DNA from: an uncultured Corynebacterium sp.
GTDB taxonomy: Bacteria; Actinomycetota; Actinomycetes; Mycobacteriales; Mycobacteriaceae
Length of the DNA stretch: 64,000 nucleotides
Direction: 5' to 3'
Assembly: GCF_946222835.1 (NCBI RefSeq)
Contig: NZ_CAMIHD010000006.1
Coordinates: forward strand, 1-64,000
The notes beneath the pieces were generated by a model. That model made no database searches and was not told the DNA's origin. It saw nothing but the letters and a program-made list of their open reading frames with translations. How positions within the stretch are numbered: the stretch's first letter is position 1; the number at the start of each line of letters is the position of its first letter. The position numbers were made by a program, and so were the translations under genes. Below, in pieces: positions 42,376-50,100 of this stretch.

Positions 42376-42448
42376 TCCTCCATAGCTCAGTTGGCAGAGC
42401 ATTCGACTGTTAATCGAAGGGTCACTGGTTCGAGCCCAGTTGGAGGAG
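42376..42448 (+). tRNA. tRNA-Asn (anticodon GTT)
   Basis: A 73-nt cloverleaf with acceptor TCCTCCA/TGGAGGA, D arm AGCTCAGTTGG, anticodon loop CTGTTAA and T loop GGTTCGAGCC; discriminator G; CCA not encoded. It marks the right edge of the AT-rich island. No second copy of its 3' end was seen in the window. Confidence 0.96.
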
Positions 42449-42455
42449 CAAAGCT

Positions 42456-42478
42456 CCCGCTTAGTAACACTAAGCGGG
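42456..42478 (+). terminator. Terminator after tRNA-Asn
   Basis: A 10-bp perfect stem (CCCGCTTAGT and complement) with a 3-base loop, followed by ATTATTTGCGTTTTG. Confidence 0.85.
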
Positions 42479-42479
42479 A

Positions 42480-43068
42480 TTATTTGCGTTTTGACTATAT
42501 TTCTTCAGGGATTCAATTTTTAAGCGCTGTGGTGGAAGTACTGCTTATACACAGGCGCACTAAGCTCGTAGACGGCCAAGTAAGAGATCCAAGCGGGGAT
42601 CCTTGAAGCCATTGGACGGCAGTGTTGAGGAGAATCCTGGATTGGTTTGTCGTGGATTTTTCGTGTCTCCACCTGACCGGCAACTTCGATGGTCTGCGCG
42701 ATATTGTCTGACGATACTGCCCTGCCAAGTCCATGAGTTGTTAACCAGGCTTACAGAATGCCCTGTAGATCTCGGCTTCACGCCTTTCCCAGTTGAAGCC
42801 GGAAGCCCATGTGCCTAGGTACGCCCTGCCGCCCTGCAGGAGGCAGCGGTCCCGTGCGGCAAACACTGGCCCGAGTGGTTGTACCATTGCCCACCGCGCT
42901 AGACCGGCTTCTAGATGTGCAGTGCGCCCTGAGCAATTTAAATGCTCCTTGTAGGCCGAAGACTGACGTGGGTCTTCCAAAGCCAGCTCGAGGGGGCTGG
43001 AAGAGTGCTGTGAGCGTGTCTGAGACCAAGCCCTAATTCCAGATACGCCCTCTAACTCCTCAGCCTCC
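42480..43068. other. 590-bp region without a recognisable gene
   Basis: Open frames on both strands (e.g. minus 42741-43076) lack ribosome sites and familiar motifs. The sequence is GC-rich, unlike the island to the left. It could be degraded coding DNA behind a tRNA; I see no integrase fragment. Confidence 0.45.
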
Positions 43069-43734
43069 TCAATCACTGTATCGGCGCCCCACGTGAACGT
43101 CTACGCCGCCGAAGAGGCTGTAGCAATTGACGTTGATTTCTGGCGCGTCCACTGGCAGGTCATTCGGATGAATGGCGCCGTTTTCTACCTTGAGGTCATG
43201 CCCGCCAAAAAGGCCTACGCCGCTGACGTGGACGCGGAAGCCTTCGGGAATATAAACATCGACGCCACCAAAGACGCCCGCCGCGTTGATGGTGGTAGTA
43301 CGACTGTGCAGGGTGACGCCTGCAAGATCGATGTCCACTCCGCCGAAAAAGCCCAGGGCTGTCAGGGAACGAGCTACTGCCCCACCGCTGACAGTAGACC
43401 CGCCGAAGATCCCCACCGCAAGGGAGCGGGTCTCCTGCACGCTCGGCTGCACCTGGCGGATAGCCTGCTCCACCTTGGCGATGGCTTTGGATTCTTGCTG
43501 GCCCGCATAGGGCTTTGCGATTTTTCGTTCCTGCCCAAAAAGGAGAACTTCTGGGTCCTCTACTAGGTCAGCCAGCGGCTCGATGAGCTCAGCGCGGGTC
43601 GTTGCATCGACACACGCAGCCGAGCGCTTTTCAAAATCATCGAGGTCAATCTGCCCTGCCGAAAGCGCATCTCCTAAAATGTCTGCGGCCTTCATACGCT
43701 CTTGGTGGCTACAACGGATTTCCAGCGGTTTCAT
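43069..43734 (-). CDS. DUF1707 and LiaF-like C-terminal domain protein
   Basis: A 221-residue soluble protein. Residues 5-60 are the actinobacterial DUF1707 domain (AADILGDALSAGQIDLDDFEKR). Residues 115-220 form a beta-helix-like LiaF C-terminal domain with repeated GVFGG/FFGGVDID turns (AVGIFGG, GFFGGVDID, GVFGGVDVYIPEGF, GLFGGHDLKV, SLFGGVDVHV). LiaF relatives act in cell-envelope stress sensing. No membrane helices. It is 38 bp downstream of wecB in the same direction, so the two may be co-transcribed. Confidence 0.85.
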   Translation of the reverse strand: MKPLEIRCSHQERMKAADILGDALSAGQIDLDDFEKRSAACVDATTRAELIEPLADLVEDPEVLLFGQERKIAKPYAGQQESKAIAKVEQAIRQVQPSVQETRSLAVGIFGGSTVSGGAVARSLTALGFFGGVDIDLAGVTLHSRTTTINAAGVFGGVDVYIPEGFRVHVSGVGLFGGHDLKVENGAIHPNDLPVDAPEINVNCYSLFGGVDVHVGRRYSD

Positions 43735-43772
43735 ACTTTTATAATATCCGCTATAGCCACCATGCGCGCGGC

Positions 43773-44954
43773 TTATTCCTCGCCTTGGGCCCCCTTAGAG
43801 GAATCGACCTCCGGCAGAAAATCTTCTACGCGCTCGCCTATCCCGGTCAACTCTGCGATAGCCGCAATAGCGCGCTGCGCGCCCTTGCCGTCACCATAAG
43901 GATTGACGGCGTTGGCCATGGCGTCGAATGCGGCGGAGTCAGAAAGCAAAAGCTTTGCCTCTGCCACAATGAGCTCGCGATTAGTGCCCACCAGCTTAAC
44001 CGTGCCGGCGACAACAGCTTCGGGGCGCTCGGTGTTTTGGCGCATGACTAGCACCGGCTTGCCCAATGCTGGTGCCTCCTCCTGGACTCCGCCGGAGTCA
44101 GTCAGGATGATGGTGGCACGGTTTTGCAGCTGCGTGAACTGGTCATAAGGCAGCGGATCCGTGATGATGATATTCGGCAGGTGCTCGACCTCCGGCAGAA
44201 CAGCCTGGCGCACCTTGGGGTTGAGGTGCAGCGGCAGTGCGAAGTTAATTTCTGGATAGGCTTCTGCCAGGTCCTTAACTGCACCACCAATTTCCTTCAT
44301 CGCCTCAAGATTCTCGCGGCGGTGGGTAGTAACTACGACAAGCCGCTTATCGGACTCGGCGACTTCCTGCAGGGCAGGGTCCGCGAACTTCGTATCCCAC
44401 GATGCTGCTTCCAGCAGAGCGTCAATGACGGTATTACCGGTGACCACGATGTCCTTGGAACGCACATTCTCGCGACGCAGGTTCTCCATCGAGCCTGCGG
44501 TTGGGGCCAGGTGCAGTTCGGCTACCTGACCAATGAGCTTACGGTTAGCTTCTTCTGGGAACGGCGAGTGGATATCGCCGGTGCGCAAACCGGCTTCAAG
44601 GTGAACGATCTTTACCCCGCGGTGGAAACCGGCGAGCGCTGCAGCCATAGCAGTGGAGGTATCGCCCTGGGAGATGATGACGTCCGGCTTTTCTTCCTCA
44701 ATGATGGAATCCAGACCCGCAATTGCGCGGGAAACAATTTCATTGAGTCCCTGGCCCGGCTTCATAAGCCCCAAATCATGCTTCGGGGTAATGCCAAACA
44801 TGGTGTTGACCTGCTCCAGCATCTCTTTATGCTGGCCGGTAGACACCGGGATGGATTCAAAGCGCTCATCTTTATCCAGCGCCTTGATGACCGGAGCCAC
44901 CTTGATAGCTTCCGGTCGGGTGCCGTAAACGCACATAACCTTAGGCCTACACAT
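43773..44954 (-). CDS. wecB: UDP-N-acetylglucosamine 2-epimerase, non-hydrolysing
   Basis: A 393-residue epimerase that turns UDP-GlcNAc into UDP-ManNAc. Signatures: CVYGTRPEAIKVAPVIKAL, STGQHKEML, ISQGDTSTAMAAALAG, HLEAGLRTGD, and the nucleotide-binding TDSGGVQEEAPALGKPVLVMR. AAAGGAG lies four bases before the ATG at 44954. It supplies the substrate of WecC in the island 5 kb away, although the tRNA and a non-coding stretch separate them and its base composition is that of the core genome. Confidence 0.95.
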   Translation of the reverse strand: MCRPKVMCVYGTRPEAIKVAPVIKALDKDERFESIPVSTGQHKEMLEQVNTMFGITPKHDLGLMKPGQGLNEIVSRAIAGLDSIIEEEKPDVIISQGDTSTAMAAALAGFHRGVKIVHLEAGLRTGDIHSPFPEEANRKLIGQVAELHLAPTAGSMENLRRENVRSKDIVVTGNTVIDALLEAASWDTKFADPALQEVAESDKRLVVVTTHRRENLEAMKEIGGAVKDLAEAYPEINFALPLHLNPKVRQAVLPEVEHLPNIIITDPLPYDQFTQLQNRATIILTDSGGVQEEAPALGKPVLVMRQNTERPEAVVAGTVKLVGTNRELIVAEAKLLLSDSAAFDAMANAVNPYGDGKGAQRAIAAIAELTGIGERVEDFLPEVDSSKGAQGEE

Positions 44955-45060
44955 AGAACTCCTTTGGTTTTGATCAAGCGTTTACGAGAAGTTGTAAATA
45001 CTTTAACTCTCAGCCCAACTAGGCTACAAAGTTCAGGTTAAGCTGCCGACGTCGTTGAAT

Positions 45061-46338
45061 TTATCCGCTGACGCTCACGCCGCTGTCTGGGGCGACGGTC
45101 ACCTTGGCCGCCATGGCGCGGGCTAAATCGAGGCGTTGCCACGATCCTCCCTCTGCCTGCCAATCCAATGGATTGCCGGCTGGGCGCGCGGTCTGGCGGA
45201 GGACCTCGGCACGCTGGTTCCAGGTCAGTTCTGGGTGGGACGCTGCTAGCAGCACTGGAGCGGTCTGCGGGACGACCATCGGGGCGTCGGTGCGGTAGCG
45301 CGGGGCAAAGTCATAGTCCATGAATTTGGAATACTGCTCTACTGCATCCTCCGTGGACCGATAGTCGGTACCCTCTTCCCTATCCTGAGCCACCAATTCT
45401 TCTACCGTCTTGCCGGTGCGCCACTTCATTTCTTGGCGCACTTCCATCGAGGCTTCCCATAGAGCATGGCGCATGCGCTTATCGTTGAGGCGGTCTGCAG
45501 CGGCGGCTTGGCCGGTCATGCGTCCACCGATGACATCCAGTGGGTAATGCACACCGAGGACCACCCGGTGGTTGCCGGCCTCAGCGCCGCGCAGCATGAG
45601 CTGTGGGCCTACCTCCGGCAGCATGAAGGACATCAGCGTGGTAATCCACGTTGCCTGATTGGTATGGCCCGAGGGGAAGGCCGGCGAAGTGGGATAAAGA
45701 TCCTTGGAACCATCGTCATAGCGCTTAATCGCCTGCGGCGCGCGCTGGTACGGCCGCTGATAGTTGAAGTAGTACTTTTCTGACATCGTGGAATTAGCTA
45801 TCCCGCCTGCACGAGCGGCGTACCCATTGCCTAGGAGGTACTCGGTTTTGGGCAGGCGGTGCTCAGCCAGAGAAGCCCGGAAGGCAGCGCCTAGGTTCTT
45901 GCCCATCGAGTCAGAAACGGCGTTGAGCACGCTCGTCGAGCTAGCCTTGGCGTCGGACTGCGCACGCCGAATTAGGGTTTGGTCCCCTGCCGCGGCGTTA
46001 TTAATGGCCACGGCCTTATCCATATTTTCCTGGCGGATGTCTGGCTGGCTCTTAATGTGGTCAAAGAGCTGGACTACCTGCCAGTAGTTGCCAAATTGAT
46101 AAGAGGAGACATCGGATTCAAAGCCCGCGATATAGTCCGTGCTAAACGGCTCTGGAACCGGGGCACCGGGGTGCTGGACTGGGGCTGCGCCGGTGGACTG
46201 CTGGGTGACAGGCTCACGCAGCTGGGGCACGGCTACGGGAAGGGCTGTGGCCGACGGTGCGAGGGCTAAAGTCAGCCCAGTAGCCGCGCACAGGGCGAGC
46301 CCACGGACTGCGGGGCGGAGATTATTCCGATAGTTCAA
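45061..46338 (-). CDS. Secreted PAP2-family (class A) acid phosphatase
   Basis: A 425-residue exported phosphatase. Signal peptide at residues 1-33 (ALCAATGLTLALAPSATA). The PAP2 core has PTSPAFPSGHTNQATW with the catalytic-site SGH, and RVVLGVHYPLDVIGGR with the nucleophilic His. The region YFNYQRPYQRAPQ supplies the first motif. A C-terminal extension of about 100 residues is hydrophilic and ends without an anchor, so the enzyme is probably free or wall-bound. Acts on phosphomonoesters outside the cell. Single gene. Confidence 0.9.
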   Translation of the reverse strand: MNYRNNLRPAVRGLALCAATGLTLALAPSATALPVAVPQLREPVTQQSTGAAPVQHPGAPVPEPFSTDYIAGFESDVSSYQFGNYWQVVQLFDHIKSQPDIRQENMDKAVAINNAAAGDQTLIRRAQSDAKASSTSVLNAVSDSMGKNLGAAFRASLAEHRLPKTEYLLGNGYAARAGGIANSTMSEKYYFNYQRPYQRAPQAIKRYDDGSKDLYPTSPAFPSGHTNQATWITTLMSFMLPEVGPQLMLRGAEAGNHRVVLGVHYPLDVIGGRMTGQAAAADRLNDKRMRHALWEASMEVRQEMKWRTGKTVEELVAQDREEGTDYRSTEDAVEQYSKFMDYDFAPRYRTDAPMVVPQTAPVLLAASHPELTWNQRAEVLRQTARPAGNPLDWQAEGGSWQRLDLARAMAAKVTVAPDSGVSVSG

Positions 46339-46465
46339 CGTAGAAACCTTTTGCTAGTATCAAATTCCCACGAATAATATCTAGCTAAAGTTAAGGGGAA
46401 GTGAACGCGACGCTAAACTCGCATGCACAATCGTGGATTGGCGGGTAGACCTTTGCGGTCACCAC

Positions 46466-46615
46466 TCAGCGTTCTTCAGGCCAATTGGGGCCTTGGTGCG
46501 CCGCGGCGGTATCCGGTTGATGGCCGGAAGATTCCGCAGAAATGCTCGCGGTAAAAAGCGCGGCCAGCGCCACTGCTGAAGCCGCCGCCGAATCCCTGCG
46601 CTTGTTATTTTCCAC
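46466..46615 (-). CDS. Possible small exported protein (49 residues)
   Basis: A GTG-initiated frame encodes ENNKRRDSAAASAVALAALF, TASISAESSG, then a hydrophilic tail ending GPNWPEER. The order basic, hydrophobic, then ISA-ES looks like a signal peptide with cleavage site, leaving a peptide of about 20 residues. No ribosome site is visible and the frame is short, so it may be chance. The rest of 46339-46771 is non-coding. Confidence 0.3.
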   Translation of the reverse strand: MENNKRRDSAAASAVALAALFTASISAESSGHQPDTAAAHQGPNWPEER

Positions 46616-46771
46616 ACATTTAAACTAGCGCGTATTGCGCGCCATGAAAAGTGCTAGTCCAATGCGGGGCTAGCGCCACCCCTCACTCGTGGTTGGCGGC
46701 GCGCGCCAAAGCTTCGCGGTAGGCTGGTGGGGAACTTTTACTCGCACAGGAATAAGGGGACACGCTAAGCA

Positions 46772-47053
46772 ATGATCCAATTCGTCTTCGGCGCCGCAGC
46801 AGGATACGTTTTTGGCACTAAGGCTGGCCGCAAGCGCTACCACCAGATCAAGGGCGCCTACGAAAAGGCCGTCAACTCCCCCGTGACCAAGTCCGCCGTC
46901 ACCTCGGCACGCAAGGCGGTAGCCAATCGCCTGGACCCAGAACCGCGCATGCGCGAGGTTCGCGATTTGTCTTCCAAGCGCAAGGGTAAAGGCCGGTTGC
47001 GCGGTTCCCAGGTGGACAATGCGGACCGCATTTATGAGCCCGATGAGGACTAG
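46772..47053 (+). CDS. Small basic protein with N-terminal hydrophobic segment (YtxH-like)
   Basis: A 93-residue protein. IQFVFGAAAGYVFGTKAGRK at the start is the Gly-rich YtxH-like hydrophobic segment followed by KRY, common in actinobacteria. The rest is helical and basic, ending in an acidic tail YEPDED. Function is unknown. Start ATG with AAGGGG ten bases before it. Convergent with dnaG, with a terminator between. Confidence 0.7.
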   Translation: MIQFVFGAAAGYVFGTKAGRKRYHQIKGAYEKAVNSPVTKSAVTSARKAVANRLDPEPRMREVRDLSSKRKGKGRLRGSQVDNADRIYEPDED

Positions 47054-47087
47054 GTCGATTGCATACTAGCCTTTAGCCCTCCTCCCC

Positions 47088-47128
47088 TCCCCTCGGCACG
47101 CACCTTATTTGGGGTCGCTCCGAGGGGA
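47088..47128 (+). terminator. Terminator between 46772 gene and dnaG
   Basis: TCCCCTCGG at 47088-47096 pairs with CCGAGGGGA at 47120-47128, followed by GATTTTTA on the plus strand. Confidence 0.8.
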
Positions 47129-47133
47129 GATTT

Positions 47134-49056
47134 TTATGCCTGGGGAGGCGTGCCGCGAAATGCGCGGTCATTGAGCTCGCGGCGAGCCTGTTCAAGAGCG
47201 ACGAGGTCAGCGAAAAGCGAATTATAGCTAGCCTCATCATCGGAGGGACGCATGCGGCCAAGACGAGCCTTCAACTGGGCGATTTGGTCGCCCACCACGG
47301 TTTCTTGCAGGCGGGAAAGAACGGAGTCGGCGTATTCTTCGGGGCCGACGTCGGTTGGCAAAATTGCTTCTACGGCAAGCTCCGAGACAAAGTTGCGGCC
47401 GGTGAGATCCTGCATCTCACCGGCTACCGCGGCGATCCATTCCACGGCCGGCATGGTAGCACCCTGAGCTGCGCCGCCCACGGTAGAAATGGCTTGGCGG
47501 ACGAGGCGGTAGGCGTCGTTGGTATAGGCGTCGGCAGTAATGCCGTCGAAGTAGGAGCCCGCCACCTGCGGCATCTGCAAGGCCAGCTTGAGGGCCTCGC
47601 GCTGGGGCCACAGGTGGGTCTCCTTCGGGCTCGGCGGATGGATCATTGGCACGTCCTGCTGCGCCGGCTGCTGCTTCGCGTTATCGAAGCGGCGAATAGT
47701 GGGCTTTTCAGCCTTTTTGGGTTTGCGCGCCTCCGCGCGCACCTGTCGGAGAACCTCTTCCGGATCCGGCCAGCCCACCCAGCCAGCTAAGCGGCGAGCG
47801 TATTCACGCTGCAAAGGTTGATCGCGGATCTGCGCTACCACGGGTACCGCGCGGCGCAGGGCCTGCAGGCGCCCCTCAGCACTGTCGATGCTGTACTCCG
47901 CAATGACGGATTGAATGACGAATTCAAACATGGGGATGCGGTCCGCGATGAGCTCGCGCACGGCGGCATCGCCTTTTTGCAGACGCAGATCACAGGGATC
48001 CATGCCATCGGGGGCCACAGCGACGAAGGATTGACCGGTGAACTTTTGCTCGCCGTCAAAGGCGCGCATCGCAGCCTTTTGCCCTGCTTCATCGCCGTCG
48101 AAGGTATAGATGAGCTCGCCATTGAAGTAGGAATCATCCAGCATGAGCCGGCGCAGTACCTGCAGGTGCTCGCCGCCAAAGGCGGTACCACAGGAAGCAA
48201 CGGCAGTCTTGACGCCTGCGGCATACATGGCCATGACATCCGTGTAGCCCTCTACCACCACGGCTTGGTGGTTTTCGGCGATATTGCGCTTGGCCAAATC
48301 GAGGCCAAAGAGCACCTTGGACTTGCGGTAGAGCATGGTCTCAGGGGTGTTCATGTACTTGCCGAGCTTGTCGTCGTCGAAAAGCTTGCGGGCACCAAAA
48401 CCAATGACGTTGCCGGAAAGGTCCTTAATCGGCCACAGCAAACGACGATGGAAGCGGTCGATGGGACCACGCTTGCCCATCTTGGAAATGCCAGCTGCTT
48501 CCAGCTCCTCAAAGGAAAAACCTAGGCGCAGCAGATGCTTGGTGGCCGTATCCCAGCCTTCTGGGGCATAACCGCACTCGAAGTCATAGATGACCTCGCG
48601 GGAAAAGCCGCGATCCAGCAGGAAATCGCGGGCTGTAGCCGCTTGTGGGGTTTCCAACTGCTGGCGGTAGAACTCGTGGGCGGCCTTATTAGCAGCAATA
48701 AGGCGCTGCCGCGTTCCCGGCTTTTCATTGCGCGCACCTGTGGAACCGCCCTGATAATTGATGTGATAGCCGATCTTCTGCGCTACTGCCTCTACCGCTT
48801 CTGGGAAGGAGACCTGCTCCATTTCCATCAGGAAGCTAAATACATCGCCGCCCTTGCCGGTGGAAAAGCAGTGATAGTAGCCGCGCTGCGGGCGCACGTG
48901 GAAGGATGGCGTCTTTTCATCCTTGAATGGACTAAGGCCCTTGAGCGAATCGTGCCCGGCGGGCTTGAGCTGCACGTACTCGCCCACGATTTCTTCTAAA
49001 GGCGCGCGTTCACGGATAGCTTGGATATCGCTGTCCGGAATTCTGCCTTTTGCCAT
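47134..49056 (-). CDS. dnaG: DNA primase DnaG with degenerate zinc motif
   Basis: A 640-residue primase that lays RNA primers at the fork. N-terminal CHC2-type domain (LKGLSPFKDEKTPSF, then YYHCFSTGKGGDVF), TOPRIM core (VVVEGYTDVMAMYAAG, then EDLIYTFDGDEAG-like strand GELIYTFDGDEAG), and C-terminal DnaB-binding region. In most bacteria the zinc ligands are Cys-His-Cys-Cys in CPFH...HCFGC. Here three of four are replaced: Ser, Lys and Thr, with only the Cys of YHCF left, so zinc binding is unlikely. The rest of the motif is well conserved. It is a single gene. Confidence 0.96.
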   Translation of the reverse strand: MAKGRIPDSDIQAIRERAPLEEIVGEYVQLKPAGHDSLKGLSPFKDEKTPSFHVRPQRGYYHCFSTGKGGDVFSFLMEMEQVSFPEAVEAVAQKIGYHINYQGGSTGARNEKPGTRQRLIAANKAAHEFYRQQLETPQAATARDFLLDRGFSREVIYDFECGYAPEGWDTATKHLLRLGFSFEELEAAGISKMGKRGPIDRFHRRLLWPIKDLSGNVIGFGARKLFDDDKLGKYMNTPETMLYRKSKVLFGLDLAKRNIAENHQAVVVEGYTDVMAMYAAGVKTAVASCGTAFGGEHLQVLRRLMLDDSYFNGELIYTFDGDEAGQKAAMRAFDGEQKFTGQSFVAVAPDGMDPCDLRLQKGDAAVRELIADRIPMFEFVIQSVIAEYSIDSAEGRLQALRRAVPVVAQIRDQPLQREYARRLAGWVGWPDPEEVLRQVRAEARKPKKAEKPTIRRFDNAKQQPAQQDVPMIHPPSPKETHLWPQREALKLALQMPQVAGSYFDGITADAYTNDAYRLVRQAISTVGGAAQGATMPAVEWIAAVAGEMQDLTGRNFVSELAVEAILPTDVGPEEYADSVLSRLQETVVGDQIAQLKARLGRMRPSDDEASYNSLFADLVALEQARRELNDRAFRGTPPQA

Positions 49057-49267
49057 GCGTACAGACTACCCCGCGTGCGGTGGGAATGTTCAAATAGCTG
49101 GGCGAGGATGGTGACGTAGCCTTGGGTTCACGGATTGGGCGGAAATTACCCTCTGATGGGGTACTTTCCACATGCTGTTACCTACCCCCGTGACGGGGCA
49201 ATTTTTGGCCTCGCTATTGACTCGGGGCGATTTATACTTTTAGCGGCGCACCTGCAACAATAAAGGT

Positions 49268-49729
49268 ATGCCCAAGTCCAAAGCGTCCAAGAAATCGCTC
49301 CCCGTTGCCCTCGGTGGCCTTGCGCTTGTCGTCGTAGCAAGCTACTTCGGTTTCGACCTCGGCGGCGATGGTAATTCCGCTGTCTCCTCCACTTCTGAGT
49401 CGACACAAGCGGCCGCGACTGGCGACGCCGATACCTGCGAGATGTCTTCCCTCCCCGTCGAGGCCAAGGACACCGCAGACGATATCTTGGCCGGTGGCCC
49501 CTACGACTACCCGGATAATGACAACGCCCGTTTTGGCAATTACGAGGGCCGGCTGCCCCAGCAGGACAAGAGTTATTACCGCGAATACACGGTAGAAACC
49601 CCAGGCAGCCACAACCGCGGCGCCCGCCGCATTATCACCGGTGGCGGCAGCGAGACCGACCCAGACGTGTGGTACTACACCGATGACCACTATGAAAGCT
49701 TCTGTTCTATCCCGGACGCAGAGGAGTAA
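49268..49729 (+). CDS. Secreted guanyl-specific ribonuclease, RNase Sa-like
   Basis: A 153-residue protein. A basic N-terminus and hydrophobic segment (LPVALGGLALVVVASYFGF, residues 11-29) form a signal or anchor; a Ser/Thr linker follows. Residues 55-148 are a microbial RNase of the N1/T1/Sa group. All catalytic residues align with Streptomyces RNase Sa: Glu106 in YREYTVE, Arg117 and Arg121 in NRGARRIITG, and His141 in TDDHYESF; Cys57 and Cys146 likely form the disulfide. It cleaves after G. TATACT at 49233 and AAAGG near 49262 support expression. A barstar-like gene follows by 2 bp. Confidence 0.9.
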   Translation: MPKSKASKKSLPVALGGLALVVVASYFGFDLGGDGNSAVSSTSESTQAAATGDADTCEMSSLPVEAKDTADDILAGGPYDYPDNDNARFGNYEGRLPQQDKSYYREYTVETPGSHNRGARRIITGGGSETDPDVWYYTDDHYESFCSIPDAEE

Positions 49730-49731
49730 TC

Positions 49732-49965
49732 ATGCGACGCATCCTCATTACTGAACACATCCGCACCCGCGCGGACTTCTTTAACGCACTCGGCCGCACC
49801 CGCGGGTGTGAAGACTGCGGACCGCGCAACCTCGATGACCTCGCGGACTTCCTACGCGAGCAGCACACTAGCGTCATCGTTGCCTCCAATATGGATTTGG
49901 ATGGCGAAGGCTTAGGCGCCATTGTCACCGTGTTGGAGGACCAAGGCGTGAAGTTGGTGCGCTAG
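49732..49965 (+). CDS. Barstar-like ribonuclease inhibitor (predicted)
   Basis: A 77-residue acidic protein encoded 2 bp after the RNase gene, with GAGGAG in the RNase end as ribosome site. RADFFNALGRT, then PRNLDDLADFLRE, and GEGLGAIVTVLEDQGVKL follow the helix-strand order of the barstar fold, in which the NLDDL helix blocks the RNase site. It has no signal peptide, so it would protect the cytoplasm from unexported enzyme. Gene position is the strongest support. Confidence 0.72.
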   Translation: MRRILITEHIRTRADFFNALGRTRGCEDCGPRNLDDLADFLREQHTSVIVASNMDLDGEGLGAIVTVLEDQGVKLVR

Positions 49966-50006
49966 CTGTTCTCAGCACTGTGGTATTAGCAAGCGGATAG
50001 ATTTAA

Positions 50007-50041
50007 GGCCAAACCGAGGAACTTTCATCCTCGGTCCGGCC
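50007..50041. terminator. Terminator between convergent barstar-like and surface-protein genes
   Basis: CCGAGGA/TCCTCGG (50014-50034) extended by an outer GGCC/GGCC pair, followed by CTTTCGCTTTC. Confidence 0.75.
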
Positions 50042-50100
50042 TTTCGCTTTCGCTCGCCGCGGAGATCTACGGGCCTAAGCTGCGCAAAGATCCTGGGTGC

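Noticed and set aside
42376..42448. tRNA-Asn as att site with a second copy bounding the island
   Set aside because: I looked for a repeat of the tRNA 3' end near 23-24 kb and elsewhere and saw none, so integrase-type insertion is not supported.
42741..43076. Minus-strand 111-codon frame behind tRNA-Asn, considered as integrase or transposase remnant
   Set aside because: No recognisable catalytic or DNA-binding motif and no start signal; left as gene-free.
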